A stretch of 64,000 nt of DNA from Bacillus sp. EAC (GCF_002156875.1 NZ_NCSY01000002.1:372001-436000), one strand, 5' to 3'. Shown: positions 26,523 to 36,372, counted from the stretch's first letter. Translations and numbers: made by a program. Notes: generated by a model from the letters alone, not told the origin.

Positions 26523-26571
26523 CAAAAAACGCAGCATCAATAGTCATATTTCTATTGAAAACTACGTTTAT
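26523..26571 (-). terminator. Terminator-like hairpin upstream of the NlpC promoter
   Basis: In minus-strand reading AAACGTAGTTTTCAATAG, loop, CTATTGATGCTGCGTTT and TTTTG. It lies upstream of the NlpC promoter and downstream of no obvious minus-strand gene; it may shield the promoter from antisense readthrough or mark the end of an unrecognised small transcript. Confidence 0.4.
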
Positions 26572-26711
26572 AGGTCATTTATTACCGTCCATATTTCGAC
26601 CTTTTTCTTTGAATCTTTATCAACTTTCACTTTTTCCCGTTTCAACTATGTGTAACTGTTGCGTTTAGGGTATAATTACCATTAAGAACGTTACGAGTTA
26701 GGAGGCAGAGA

Positions 26712-28343
26712 ATGCTTCAGCGTGATTTAAGTAAGGATATTATTAATGAACTTTCATACTCACTATTTTCAAAGCTTTCTCCGCAAAATACGAGGGATTC
26801 AGAGCTTGTCGAAACTGGATTACAACTTTATCGACAAGGTCAAGTTTACAATGTCTCCGTTCGAGAGGGTCGACTTGTAGGTGTAGTAGAAGAATCTGAG
26901 CAAATTCATTTGCCAATCTTACATATAGATAATCATGATCAAAATGGTTGCGATTGTTATGAAGTCCCTCCTTGTCAGCATCAAATCGCACTTTTATTTT
27001 ATGCTGCTGCATCATTTGCTTTAGTTGGGGACATTATGCGCAAATTCAAACAAGCTTCCTTGAAAAGCATCCCTACGATCATGACGGGTCGTCAATTACT
27101 TGACCAAATGACAATGCTAGAGCAGGACAAACCAAAAGATACAGTTCAACTATTTGAAAAAAAATATAAAGAGTATATTGAACAGCAAAAAACATCATTT
27201 TATCAAGATGTTTATTTTGTTTACCCACTGTATGAACGGTTCTACCATGGTCTATTAAATCAACAGCCTCGACAAGAAAAAGAAAAGCTGCAATATCAAC
27301 TTTTAGCAGCCATCTTTACAATGAACAAAATGGTCGGACAAATTGAAATTCAAAGTACGATCTATGACAATGCTCATTTACCAAGAGAAATGACGATGCT
27401 TGAAAATCAAATTGAAGCAGTAAGCAGGCAATTACATAACCTTACTGGCGGGGCTGTTTCCATGCAATATGAAGAAGTCCTGCGCGAGTTAGTAAAATCA
27501 TTGCTATTAGAACGTAAATTATGTCTTATACCACGATATAATTCATTTCGACATGTATATAAAGGATTACTAAATAATTCAAGAATATTAAATCAAGATT
27601 TAGAGATCTATTCGAAGCTTGAAGAAGATTATTATGCCGATTTAGGGAAAGCACATTTACACTTTTTATTAAAAGATGATGAATCGGTGATTACCTTATT
27701 GAAAAAACATAGTGATAATGAACGAACGCTATATTCTTATACATACTGGATCGAAAATTTAAGAAAGAATAATGAGACGCAACGTCTATCAGAATATTTA
27801 CCTTTATATTACGAAATGGTTTTACACTTTTTACAACATGGGGATGATGAATATGCGAAGAGTACATTTGCAAAACACTTCTTGTCTCATTATGAATACA
27901 ATAGCTTTTATACAAAACAAACTGCTGGATTGGAAGTTGTCTATCAGGCACTTCTACCTTATAGCGAAATGCAATATACGGATTATTTAATGCATCATCA
28001 AGAATACAAACGTTGGTCAGAATTACAAATGTATTTATATTCGTTTCTACCTGAGCAAATTGATAAACATGATCTACAGGAAGTACATAAACATGATCCA
28101 GAATCAGTATTACCTCTATACCACCATATGGTGATCTATTATATCGAACTAAAAGGTCGATCCAACTATAAGTTAGCTGTTCGATATTTAAAGAAGTTAA
28201 AAACAAATTATAAAAAATTAAAACGTAATGAAGAGTGGAATGATTACATTCAATATATCGAATCTCAATTTATTCGCTTGCGTGCACTTCAAGAGGAATT
28301 AAGGAAAGGAAAATTAGTCAATGAAGCGACTAGCAAATCTTAG
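26712..28343 (+). CDS. ywqB: SWIM zinc-finger protein, YwqB-like
   Basis: A 543-residue cytoplasmic protein. The SWIM finger is near residues 74-95: C-D-C followed by PPCQHQIALLFYAA, giving the C-x-C-x(n)-C-x-H pattern. The rest is helical with little similarity to anything I recognise. The gene overlaps the SNF2 helicase gene by 23 bases, and I recall the same pairing (ywqB-ywqA) in B. subtilis, so the two products probably act together on DNA. AGGAGG lies well placed before ATG. A TATAAT at 26671-26676 is a possible -10. The biochemical role is unknown; SWIM fingers are often found with helicases and transposases and may bind DNA or protein. Confidence 0.82.
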   Translation: MLQRDLSKDIINELSYSLFSKLSPQNTRDSELVETGLQLYRQGQVYNVSVREGRLVGVVEESEQIHLPILHIDNHDQNGCDCYEVPPCQHQIALLFYAAASFALVGDIMRKFKQASLKSIPTIMTGRQLLDQMTMLEQDKPKDTVQLFEKKYKEYIEQQKTSFYQDVYFVYPLYERFYHGLLNQQPRQEKEKLQYQLLAAIFTMNKMVGQIEIQSTIYDNAHLPREMTMLENQIEAVSRQLHNLTGGAVSMQYEEVLRELVKSLLLERKLCLIPRYNSFRHVYKGLLNNSRILNQDLEIYSKLEEDYYADLGKAHLHFLLKDDESVITLLKKHSDNERTLYSYTYWIENLRKNNETQRLSEYLPLYYEMVLHFLQHGDDEYAKSTFAKHFLSHYEYNSFYTKQTAGLEVVYQALLPYSEMQYTDYLMHHQEYKRWSELQMYLYSFLPEQIDKHDLQEVHKHDPESVLPLYHHMVIYYIELKGRSNYKLAVRYLKKLKTNYKKLKRNEEWNDYIQYIESQFIRLRALQEELRKGKLVNEATSKS

Positions 28344-31077
28344 TATTGCTGTAAAATGGGTACCGAATAAAGGATTACTCATTTATGGGATGCAAAGTCA
28401 CGGTGGAATTCTACCGGTAAGCGTTTGGAAGCATCTAGTGTTTCAATGGCACGGACCTTCATATTATGGGTCATTATTACAATCAACTCGTATACAACAA
28501 ATTGAAGGTATCCTTTTAACTCCTATTGAGGCATTATCTTTTTTTAAAGAACATAGCGAAAATTCTCTAGTCGAGATCACTTATCTAGATGAAGCAGCAG
28601 ATTATCATCAGACAATCTCTAAACTCTATCCGTCATTTCAAGAAGGTCAAGTCTCTCCCAGCTTTGCACATTATCAAGCAGGTGAAGAAATATGGTGTAT
28701 TGATGGGGCAGAACCATTAGAACCCACGTTGCAAGAACTAGTTTCGGCTGCAATTAAACAGCAGTTTGAAATTGGCAAGGTTCAATCAAAGCGTTGGGAT
28801 ATTTCAAGAAGCCTATATCATAATCCAACTTATTTAAAGCAGCAGTTATCCCATAGTATTGACGAAGACGACTGGCATGTAAAAATCGGTCTTCGCGATG
28901 ATGATGTACCATTTTCAATTCGATTAGTACTTGAAGAGCCGATGAGCGAACATGATGATTGGCATCTTCGTACATACTTGATCGATGAGCGCAAATCCAT
29001 TAAGCCTTATGAATATTCAGGTCATGGTTCGTTACAAAGTAAACACTCTTCTTATGCTGAATACTTGGATCGAACGTTTCAAGGAGTTGGCTTACTTGTA
29101 CCATCTTTAATTGAAAATGATAAACCAAAGGAGATTTTATCTGAACAAGAGGCTTGGACGTTTTTAACAGAGGACAGCGAAAAAATTCTTTCAGCAAATA
29201 TTCAAGTCCTTTTACCAAGCTGGTGGCAGGCTTTAAAACAAAATAAAATCTCCTTAAAGGCTAGTGTCAAAGGTAAACCCGCTGGTAATTCATTTTTTAA
29301 TATGGAAACATTAGTTGATTTCAATTGGAGAATCTCAACAAATGGCATGGAGCTCTCTGAACAACAATTCCAACAATTCGTCGAAAATCAAAGACGTTTA
29401 ATTCAATTTAACGGTCAATGGATTGCACTTGATCCAGCATTTATCGCACGAATGAAAAAAATGATGGCAAAAGCCGAAAAACAAGGTCTTCGTTTTCATG
29501 AAGTTCTCCAACATGAATTACTTCAAGGTTCTGAAAAAATCGAGGACGAAAATTCTCCTTTTGCAGAAGTTGAAATTGAAGTAGATGAGGTTTTCCGTGA
29601 AATAACAAAACGATTAACGTCTATCTCTGAAGTACCTGAGTTAATTGTACCTCAAGGTTTGCAAGCAGACTTACGAGCTTATCAACAAAAAGGCTTTGAA
29701 TGGCTAGTTCATCTCAAGAATATGGGTTTTGGCGCATTACTTGCAGATGATATGGGGCTGGGAAAAACAATTCAATCGATCGCCTATTTAGCTTATCGAA
29801 AAGAGCACGAAGAAAAACGTGGTGCTTCCTTAATCGTTTGTCCAACATCTGTAATTAATAACTGGAAACGAGAAATCGAAACGTTCTATCCAAATTTATC
29901 AATCCACGTTCATTATGGTGGTAATAGATTGAAAGGTTCTGATTTAATTTCAATCGCTAGAGATGTTGACGTTGTGATCACCTCTTATGCTTTAAGCGTG
30001 CTAGATTATGACGATCTTAAACAATATGTTTGGAAAAGTGTTATTTTAGACGAGGCACAAAATATTAAAAATGCAGCTACCAAACAATCAAGAGCTGTTC
30101 GTGGCTTAAAAGCAGAGCACCGTATTGCCTTAACTGGTACACCTATGGAAAATCGCTTAACTGAGCTTTGGACAATTTTTGATTTTATAAATCGTGGATA
30201 TCTTGGAACACTTAATCGTTTTGTTGGTCATTACGTAAATCCAATAGAGAAAGATCGAAGTGAGGAAAAAATTAATGCCGTTCATCGATTAATCTCTCCC
30301 TTCTTACTAAGACGAACGAAGCAAGATGAAGATGTCGCATTAAATCTTCCACCGAAACAAGAGCAAAAAATGCTTTGTCCACTATCCGTAGAACAGGCTG
30401 CTTTATATGAACAAGTAGTTCAAGATAGCCTGAAACAGATTGATTCATTGACTGGCATCGAACGACGTGGAAGAATCCTATGGATGTTAAATAAGCTTAA
30501 ACAAATATGCGATCATCCTTCTTTATTCTTAAAAGAAACACAGCTTGTCGATTTCGAAGATCGATCAAGTAAGGTTGAAAGACTATTTGAATTAATTGAT
30601 CCAATTCTAGAACAAAAAGAAAGTTGTTTAATTTTTACTCAATATGTGCGAATGGGAGATATGTTAAAAGAAGCCATTCAAACTAAATTTGGTGAAGAAG
30701 TATTATTCTTAAACGGTAGCGTTCCAAAAACAAGCCGTGATAGTATGATTTCACGATTCCAAGACGGTGAAGTAAAAATATTTATTCTATCACTTAAAGC
30801 TGGTGGAACAGGATTAAATTTAACCGCAGCAAATCATGTTATGCACTTTGACCGTTGGTGGAATCCGGCTGTAGAAAACCAAGCAACAGATAGAGCTTAC
30901 CGTATCGGGCAAACCAAGTTTGTACAAGTCCATAAATTCGTAACGATCGGTACACTTGAAGAAAAAATAGACGAAATGCTACAGCGTAAACAATCACTTA
31001 ACGATACAATCATTACAAGTGAGCAGTGGATTACCGAACTATCAATGGAAGAACTTGCAGATTTACTTGGTGTTTAG
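28321..31077 (+). CDS. ywqA: SNF2/Rad54-family helicase, YwqA-like
   Basis: A 918-residue DNA translocase. The N-terminal half (1-430) includes the SNF2-associated bacterial domain; the ATPase core begins near LRAYQQKGFEWLVHL. Motif I is ADDMGLGKTIQ (about residue 475), motif II DEAQNIK (about 577), motif III LTGTPMENRL, and the C-terminal lobe has LIFTQYVRMGDML, LSLKAGGTGLNLT and ATDRAYRIGQ. All helicase motifs are intact. It is translated with the SWIM protein (23-base overlap). SNF2 enzymes move along duplex DNA and remodel protein-DNA complexes; a role in repair or transcription recovery is plausible but not shown by the sequence. Confidence 0.9.
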   Translation: MKRLANLSIAVKWVPNKGLLIYGMQSHGGILPVSVWKHLVFQWHGPSYYGSLLQSTRIQQIEGILLTPIEALSFFKEHSENSLVEITYLDEAADYHQTISKLYPSFQEGQVSPSFAHYQAGEEIWCIDGAEPLEPTLQELVSAAIKQQFEIGKVQSKRWDISRSLYHNPTYLKQQLSHSIDEDDWHVKIGLRDDDVPFSIRLVLEEPMSEHDDWHLRTYLIDERKSIKPYEYSGHGSLQSKHSSYAEYLDRTFQGVGLLVPSLIENDKPKEILSEQEAWTFLTEDSEKILSANIQVLLPSWWQALKQNKISLKASVKGKPAGNSFFNMETLVDFNWRISTNGMELSEQQFQQFVENQRRLIQFNGQWIALDPAFIARMKKMMAKAEKQGLRFHEVLQHELLQGSEKIEDENSPFAEVEIEVDEVFREITKRLTSISEVPELIVPQGLQADLRAYQQKGFEWLVHLKNMGFGALLADDMGLGKTIQSIAYLAYRKEHEEKRGASLIVCPTSVINNWKREIETFYPNLSIHVHYGGNRLKGSDLISIARDVDVVITSYALSVLDYDDLKQYVWKSVILDEAQNIKNAATKQSRAVRGLKAEHRIALTGTPMENRLTELWTIFDFINRGYLGTLNRFVGHYVNPIEKDRSEEKINAVHRLISPFLLRRTKQDEDVALNLPPKQEQKMLCPLSVEQAALYEQVVQDSLKQIDSLTGIERRGRILWMLNKLKQICDHPSLFLKETQLVDFEDRSSKVERLFELIDPILEQKESCLIFTQYVRMGDMLKEAIQTKFGEEVLFLNGSVPKTSRDSMISRFQDGEVKIFILSLKAGGTGLNLTAANHVMHFDRWWNPAVENQATDRAYRIGQTKFVQVHKFVTIGTLEEKIDEMLQRKQSLNDTIITSEQWITELSMEELADLLGV

Positions 31078-31089
31078 TCGGACTATAAA

Positions 31090-31124
31090 GACGGGATTAT
31101 TGAATAGAATAATCCCGTTTTTTA
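31090..31124 (+). terminator. Intrinsic terminator after ywqA
   Basis: ACGGGATTATT-GAATAG-AATAATCCCGT followed by TTTTT. Confidence 0.9.
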
Positions 31125-31169
31125 ATGTGGATTTAAATTTTTGAAAACTATAATAACCGGAGGTATCTC

Positions 31170-31709
31170 ATGAGTTCAAGCCGTGAAGTAAATGTAGTTG
31201 TTACTAACTATGATGAAAATTGGGTGAAGCTTTTTACTATTGAAGCAAAGAAAATTCGTGAGGTTTTAGGAAATGAAATAATAGATATCCATCATATTGG
31301 CAGTACATCCGTACCTAATTTGAAAGCGAAGCCAATCATTGATCTAATGCCAATCGTTAAAAATATTAATCAAGTGGATCATTTCAATTCAAAGATGGCT
31401 GAGATTGGATATGAAGGCTTAGGAGAGTTTGGCCTTGAAGGTCGTAGGTATTTCCGAAAAGGTGGCGTAAATCGTACGCATCACGTTCATATCTATCAAT
31501 ATGACAATGAAGAACAGATTAACCGTCATTTAGCATTTCGTAACTACTTAAGATCACATAGCGATGTTGCTTTTGCGTATGGTGAACTAAAGGAGAGACT
31601 TGCAAGAGAATTTCCGAAAGATATAGAAGGTTATATGGATGGTAAGGACTCGTTTGTAAAAAATGTAGAACACAAAGCAATCGAATGGAAAAAATTAAGA
31701 GGCGAGTAA
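31170..31709 (+). CDS. GrpB-family (UPF0157) nucleotidyltransferase-like protein
   Basis: A 179-residue protein of the GrpB family, which has the nucleotidyltransferase fold. It shows the family's HHIGSTSVPNLKAKPIIDLM block near residues 40-60, where G-S-T-S and the acidic D-L-M provide the nucleotide/metal site, and a later RTHHVHIYQ followed by LAFRNYLRSH. The ATG has GGAGG at seven bases. It is a single-gene unit between two terminators. Biochemical function of the family is not established beyond the fold. Confidence 0.85.
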   Translation: MSSSREVNVVVTNYDENWVKLFTIEAKKIREVLGNEIIDIHHIGSTSVPNLKAKPIIDLMPIVKNINQVDHFNSKMAEIGYEGLGEFGLEGRRYFRKGGVNRTHHVHIYQYDNEEQINRHLAFRNYLRSHSDVAFAYGELKERLAREFPKDIEGYMDGKDSFVKNVEHKAIEWKKLRGE

Positions 31710-31737
31710 GAATCGAAACTCCCACTATTTAGGCAAA

Positions 31738-31772
31738 ACAAAAAGCAGACCTCTATACAGGTCTGCTTTTAA
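31738..31772. terminator. Bidirectional terminator
   Basis: AAAAGCAGACC-TCTATACA-GGTCTGCTTTT, with A-run before and T-run after, lies between two convergent genes and can serve both. Confidence 0.88.
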
Positions 31773-32162
31773 TTATACCGTTTGCATAAGTTGTAATCGT
31801 TCAATGTGGTATTTTGCTTCTAGTTTACAAGAATAAGATGGGTCCTCCACATTTAACTGTTTTACTAGTTGCTCAATTTGTTGAATTTGATCTTCTGTTG
31901 GATCATCATTCAGCATTTTCGTAATATCTTCGTTCATTTTTATTGCTAATTCTTGATGAAACTGTTCGCTATTCAAAATAGACTCTTCAACAGTTGATTG
32001 CCACGAAGCGTTTAGCTCATTGTAGCTTTTCCACTCAGCTAAGAAACCATCCCAGCTGTACGCCTCTAAATCCCACTCTAAGTTTCTCATATATAATTCA
32101 AAAGCAGTTTTGATAGAGTTGGTAATACTAATTTTCGTACCACGTGGTAAATTCTTGAGCAT
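31773..32162 (-). CDS. Conserved-looking hypothetical protein
   Basis: A 129-residue soluble, acidic, mainly helical protein with no signal or membrane segment and no motif that I recognise. It is rich in Trp in the first third (LEWDLEAYSWDGFLAEWK) and has a C-terminal helix with a lone cysteine. The ATG at 32162 is preferred because GGGGGT lies nine bases upstream, while the ATG at 32171 directly abuts that site. It stands alone between the GrpB gene and fabZ, on the fabZ strand, with a terminator between. Codon use and the good ribosome site support a real gene; the function is unknown. Confidence 0.65.
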   Translation of the reverse strand: MLKNLPRGTKISITNSIKTAFELYMRNLEWDLEAYSWDGFLAEWKSYNELNASWQSTVEESILNSEQFHQELAIKMNEDITKMLNDDPTEDQIQQIEQLVKQLNVEDPSYSCKLEAKYHIERLQLMQTV

Positions 32163-32295
32163 GATGTACATACCCCCGTTTTTAAATTTTTGTAATTACT
32201 CTTAGATGTCAGATTTCGATAACATTGTTATAATACCATAAAAAAACCATTTACGACAAAATAATTTAAATTATTCTACAATTTGCGCCTGAACG

Positions 32296-32337
32296 CAAAA
32301 AAAAATTCCTATTTTGTAAAAAACAGGAATTTTTGTT
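32296..32337 (-). terminator. Hairpin between fabZ and the hypothetical gene
   Basis: In minus-strand reading AAATTCCTGTTTT, loop, AAAATAGGAATTT and TTTTTTG; AT-rich but with a good T-tract after fabZ. Confidence 0.75.
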
Positions 32338-32348
32338 ACTACCGTAAC

Positions 32349-32771
32349 TTATTTTAGTGCAAACGTTAGTTCAGCTTCACAAGCAATTTGTCCATCAACA
32401 GTTGCTACAGCTTTACCTTTACCGATAGGACCACGCATTTTCACAAGCTCAACTTCAAGTCTGAGTGTGTCGCCAGGAACTACTTGTTTCTTAAATCGAC
32501 AGTTATCAATTCCAGCAAAAAGTGCTAATTTCCCTTTGTTTTGCTCTAAGCTTAGAGCTGCAACTCCACCAACTTGTGCAAGAGCCTCTACAATTAATAC
32601 CCCTGGCATAACTGGATAATCAGGGAAGTGCCCGTTAAAAAATTCTTCGTTTGCTGTTACATTTTTTAACCCTATTGCACGTTTACCTTCTTCTAACTCA
32701 ATGATTCGATCAACTAATAAAAACGGGTAACGATGAGGAAGGATTTCTTTAATCGCTTTAATATCTAACAT
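32349..32771 (-). CDS. fabZ: 3-hydroxyacyl-ACP dehydratase
   Basis: A 140-residue hot-dog-fold enzyme that dehydrates 3-hydroxyacyl-ACP in each cycle of fatty acid synthesis. The N-terminus is the family signature [16 protein letters not shown], which carries the catalytic histidine; the catalytic glutamate is in [26 protein letters not shown] is also fully conserved. The ATG at 32771 has AGGAGG upstream; the in-frame ATG 20 codons earlier lacks support and would make an unusual extension. It follows flhP on the same strand, as ywpB does in B. subtilis. Confidence 0.95.
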   Translation of the reverse strand: MLDIKAIKEILPHRYPFLLVDRIIELEEGKRAIGLKNVTANEEFFNGHFPDYPVMPGVLIVEALAQVGGVAALSLEQNKGKLALFAGIDNCRFKKQVVPGDTLRLEVELVKMRGPIGKGKAVATVDGQIACEAELTFALK

Positions 32772-32884
32772 TTTATGTATTCCTCCTAAATCAATTCGAT
32801 TTTTTCGTAAGTTAGTATAAAAAAGAAGCAAGTCTTAGGACCAGCTTCTATCGTCATAAATATTATACTATCTCATTTCATTCG

Positions 32885-33706
32885 TTAACGCAATCCATTA
32901 ATCAAACCGCTCATTTCGTCGGCCATTGTGATTGCACGAGAACTAAACTGATAAGCTTTCTGAGTGATCGTTAAGTCTGTCATTGATGTTGCTAGGTCCA
33001 CATTTGATTGTTCTAAAGCTCCACCCATTGTACTTACTTGATTTGCATTTAAGGGACGCACAGTTTGTCCAACAGTGGCTGCTTTAGAGATACGGAATAG
33101 ATTGCTACCAGCACTCTCAAAGTTCTGTGGTTTAAGAACATTTACAACTGCAAGCTGATAATTTGTTCTTGTTCCATTTTGGTTTGTTATTGTTAGGCCA
33201 CCTGTTTCATTAAATGAAAAATCTTTAGCGTTCCCATCTACAATAATTGGTCCATTTGTTCCTAATACTGGATTACCTTCGCTAGTTGAAAGCTGTAGCT
33301 TTGATCCGTCACCGTTGATCGGTAATAATTGGAATGAGCCATCTCTTGTATATCTTGTTTCTGTTCGACCATTTTCAGTCACATTTACTTGGAAAAACTG
33401 ACTTTTCTCCATTAATGCAACGTCAAGCTTTCTTTCTGTTCGTTGGATTGCTCCAGCATCTAGCTGAAGTGTCGTATGCGCTAATTTTGCACCTACCCCA
33501 TATCGTACGCCATAAGGTGTTTTGCGACCTACCTCTTGATCTGTACGCGTTTGGTTATCAAATTGTTGAAAAAGTAATTCACCAAAATTTGTATCACGTC
33601 TTTTATAACCTACTGTATTTACATTCGCAATATTATTACTGATAACATCTAATTGATTTTGTAATTGCCCCATTGTATTTGAAGCGATTGATAACATACG
33701 ATTCAT
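32885..33706 (-). CDS. flhP: Flagellar hook-basal body rod protein, FlhP
   Basis: A 273-residue FlgF/FlgG-type rod protein exported through the flagellar apparatus. The N-terminus has the rod signature LQNQLDVISNNIANVNTVGYKRR, the middle has TRDGSFQL, and the C-terminus ends with the helical NVDLATSMTDLTITQKAYQ block that packs in the rod. GAGGAGG precedes ATG. Paired with flhO 40 bases upstream. In B. subtilis the two are required for completing the basal body and lie after mbl. Confidence 0.9.
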   Translation of the reverse strand: MNRMLSIASNTMGQLQNQLDVISNNIANVNTVGYKRRDTNFGELLFQQFDNQTRTDQEVGRKTPYGVRYGVGAKLAHTTLQLDAGAIQRTERKLDVALMEKSQFFQVNVTENGRTETRYTRDGSFQLLPINGDGSKLQLSTSEGNPVLGTNGPIIVDGNAKDFSFNETGGLTITNQNGTRTNYQLAVVNVLKPQNFESAGSNLFRISKAATVGQTVRPLNANQVSTMGGALEQSNVDLATSMTDLTITQKAYQFSSRAITMADEMSGLINGLR

Positions 33707-33748
33707 CTGTTTCCCTCCTCATCGAATCTATTTCTTGTACTCGTTTAA

Positions 33749-34582
33749 TTATCTTAACCTACCGATTTCATTTGCGGCTTTATCCATGCTACGGTCGTAC
33801 GCCTGTAGAACTTTCTGATTTGCTTCGAATGTACGATAAGCAGACATTAATTCTGTATATGTTTGAGTAACGTCAACATTCGAACGCTCAATAAAGCCTT
33901 GATTAACAGAAAATGCTACACGATTATTATTAGCAGCTGTAGGTAATGCTCGGCCGTTTACCGTTTTGAATAGTCCCTCTCCTTCTTTAACTAAAGAGTT
34001 TGGATTATCAGAGAATGCTACCTTTAACTTGCCTTTTGCTCGTCCATTTTCAGTAATTGTCCCGTCCTCAAGCATTTTAAAATCCGAAGATTGAAGTTGG
34101 ATACGTTGATTATTTTCACCTAATACGTAAAATCCGTTATTTGTAGTTAAATAACCTTGTTGGTCTAATGTGAAATTCCCATTTCTTGTATATCGAACTG
34201 AGCCATCTGGATTTTGAAGTTCAAAAAACAGAGCTCCCTTTGTTTTAGCTGTTGTATTATATGGAATGACTTGCTCTTGAATAGCAATGTCAGTCGTCTT
34301 ATTTGTTTGTTGTAGATCACCTTGTGTAAACTTTGGCATTGTTTCTTGCATATAAACACCCGTGTTCATTCCACCTAAAAATGCGCCATTTTGAGAAATA
34401 TTTTTTGCCGGAATATTTTCAGTTCCCATTCGTTGCATTAATAATTCTGGAAATGAACGTAAAGAAGCTTGTTCTCCTTTATATCCTGGTGTATTTGCAT
34501 TCGCTAAATTATTCGTTAAATATTCTGTTACTCTTTGTTGTGCAATCATACCAGACGCTGCTGCATAAAAACCCCTTAGCAT
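33749..34582 (-). CDS. flhO: Flagellar hook-basal body rod protein, FlhO
   Basis: A 277-residue FlgF/FlgG-type rod protein. The N-terminus reads FYAAASGMIAQQRVTEYLTNN then NANTPGYKG; RYTRNGNFTLDQQGYL is in the centre and NVDVTQTYTELMSAYRTFEA at the C-terminal helix. GAGGAG at seven bases supports the ATG. It is transcribed with flhP. In B. subtilis it directly follows mbl; here about 8.7 kb of other genes lie between them. No clear sigma-D promoter was found upstream. Confidence 0.9.
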   Translation of the reverse strand: MLRGFYAAASGMIAQQRVTEYLTNNLANANTPGYKGEQASLRSFPELLMQRMGTENIPAKNISQNGAFLGGMNTGVYMQETMPKFTQGDLQQTNKTTDIAIQEQVIPYNTTAKTKGALFFELQNPDGSVRYTRNGNFTLDQQGYLTTNNGFYVLGENNQRIQLQSSDFKMLEDGTITENGRAKGKLKVAFSDNPNSLVKEGEGLFKTVNGRALPTAANNNRVAFSVNQGFIERSNVDVTQTYTELMSAYRTFEANQKVLQAYDRSMDKAANEIGRLR

Positions 34583-34880
34583 TTTGCTACTCCTCTCAAT
34601 CGATTAAGGTCTATTTTTATAGCGACTCTAAACGATTTTCCATCAATAATGTTTTTATTTAATAGCATATAAATGTATTTTTTCGCACTTATTTATCTAA
34701 TTGAATTGTTTTATATGGTAGTTTTACGATTCATAATGTACGCAAAATTTGATAAATTTCATCAAATCTATTATATACTTTCTACAATTTATTTGTATGG
34801 TACAAATAGCTTATGTCGAAAAATGTTTTCTCTTGTAAAATAGTAGCTTTGAATCATATAAAGAGAGTTATATTCTAAAC
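34583..34880. other. Intergenic region flhO / MFS exporter
   Basis: No gene seen. It is very AT-rich and presumably carries the flhO promoter. I could not identify convincing sigma-A or sigma-D hexamers. Confidence 0.3.
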
Positions 34881-34924
34881 AAAGAAAAACAGACAAAAAG
34901 GTAGCTAACCTCTTTATCTGTCTC
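34881..34924 (-). terminator. Terminator after the MFS exporter
   Basis: In minus-strand reading ACAGATAAAGAGGT-TAGC-TACCTTTTTGTCTGT then TTTTC; long stem with wobble pairs. Confidence 0.8.
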
Positions 34925-34943
34925 ACAAAATGACACTTATCTA

Positions 34944-36215
34944 TTACTGTGATACTGACTTTTCAACTTCGATAGTCGCAGTAGAAGATGCAGTAAAAAA
35001 CTTCGGTAAAATGATTAAAAAATAGATTCCAACAATCGCAAGACTTGCTCCTACTATCGCATGAAGCCATTCAATTTTTAGAATGGTAGGATAGAAAACT
35101 GTGATTAATCCTAATGTAATGCTTTGAGAAAGTAGGATTATTGGTTGAATCCAGCCTTGTACCCTTCCCATCATTCGTTTCTCAACTATTTTTGGGAACC
35201 AACCGCCAATCCCTATATTCACAATCGGAAGTGTAAAACCTATGATCCATTGCCAAATGATATAGGCAGTTGCATTTGAAGAAAAACCACCGACAATCAC
35301 ACATAGTCCTGAAATGATAAGACCTATAACAATCATATAAGGCAATTGAATTTTCTTAGCTAACATCGAACCAAAAATACTTCCAGCTAACACGCCCGTA
35401 CCAAATGCTACCCCTACATAGATTAATAATTCCTCATACGAATCTGGCGCTAGTTTATATTTTAAAATGAAGGATGGCATTACGGAAAAGCCACCATTAA
35501 TTACGCCAAATAAGAAAAATCCAGATAATAGTGATCTAAGTAATGAATGATTTACTATGTATACAATTCCTTCTTTAAAATCTTTTATGACCATTTTTAC
35601 ATTTAAATCCTTAATCGAGTGGTGACCATTTGGATTTGTGATCTCTTTTCCTACTTTAGCTAGTTGAATCAAAATCCCTGACAGTATAAAAGATGCAGTA
35701 TCAATTAGAATAGCCGCTTCTACTCCGAGTTTCCAAAATACAACTGTTCCAATCGCTCCACCGAATAACATAAATAAACTACTAACAAGCTGATTTAACC
35801 CCGCAGATGTTGCATACTGATCTTCCGTTAAGATTCCTTGTAATAAAGAAGACTGTGCAGGTTGAAAAAATTTTGACACACCACTTCTTATAAAGAGAAC
35901 TCCAAACGAAATAACAATCCAATCTTGCATAATAGTAAATAATAAAACCATCGATAAAAATGCGCTTATAAAATCACAGTACATTGCTATTTTCTTACGG
36001 TCCAATCGGTCTGCGACCACTCCGACTAAAAAGAAAACAAAAATCATCGGCAATGTATACATAAGTTCAGTAATTGTTGCGTAATACGGTTGAGTTGAGA
36101 ATTTTCTTAATAGATATAGCATAAATGCCGTCATACCAACAACTGAACCAAGTTGAGAAGTAAAATTGGCTAAAAATAACCATGCGAAATTTCGGTTTTT
36201 AAAAATTTGAAACAA
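34944..36215 (-). CDS. MFS exporter (MFS_3 / macrolide-efflux-like)
   Basis: A 423-residue permease with 12 predicted membrane segments, starting FQIFKNRNFAWLFLANFTSQ, the usual opening of this exporter branch. The loop between segments 2 and 3 has the MFS motif A variant GVVADRLDRKKIAMY. The C-terminal tail is short and polar. The start is TTG with AAGGGGGG upstream. Members export drugs or siderophores by proton antiport; no substrate can be assigned. It stands alone, divergent from a small membrane protein gene. Confidence 0.82.
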   Translation of the reverse strand: MFQIFKNRNFAWLFLANFTSQLGSVVGMTAFMLYLLRKFSTQPYYATITELMYTLPMIFVFFLVGVVADRLDRKKIAMYCDFISAFLSMVLLFTIMQDWIVISFGVLFIRSGVSKFFQPAQSSLLQGILTEDQYATSAGLNQLVSSLFMLFGGAIGTVVFWKLGVEAAILIDTASFILSGILIQLAKVGKEITNPNGHHSIKDLNVKMVIKDFKEGIVYIVNHSLLRSLLSGFFLFGVINGGFSVMPSFILKYKLAPDSYEELLIYVGVAFGTGVLAGSIFGSMLAKKIQLPYMIVIGLIISGLCVIVGGFSSNATAYIIWQWIIGFTLPIVNIGIGGWFPKIVEKRMMGRVQGWIQPIILLSQSITLGLITVFYPTILKIEWLHAIVGASLAIVGIYFLIILPKFFTASSTATIEVEKSVSQ

Positions 36216-36372
36216 TTTAAGCCCCCCTTATTGATTCCCCCATTCATTATACTCCAAATTTTCAGAATAAAACTCACAATTCTCGTCGAATATTCATTAA
36301 TTTTCCGCATAATTACTTCCATAAAAAACCAAAATAATACGAAATCCATTAAATTAAGAATAGGTGAGGACC

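Noticed and set aside
34583-34700. Sigma-D promoter for flhO-flhP
   Set aside because: A TAAA is present, but nothing close to GCCGATAT lies at the right spacing.
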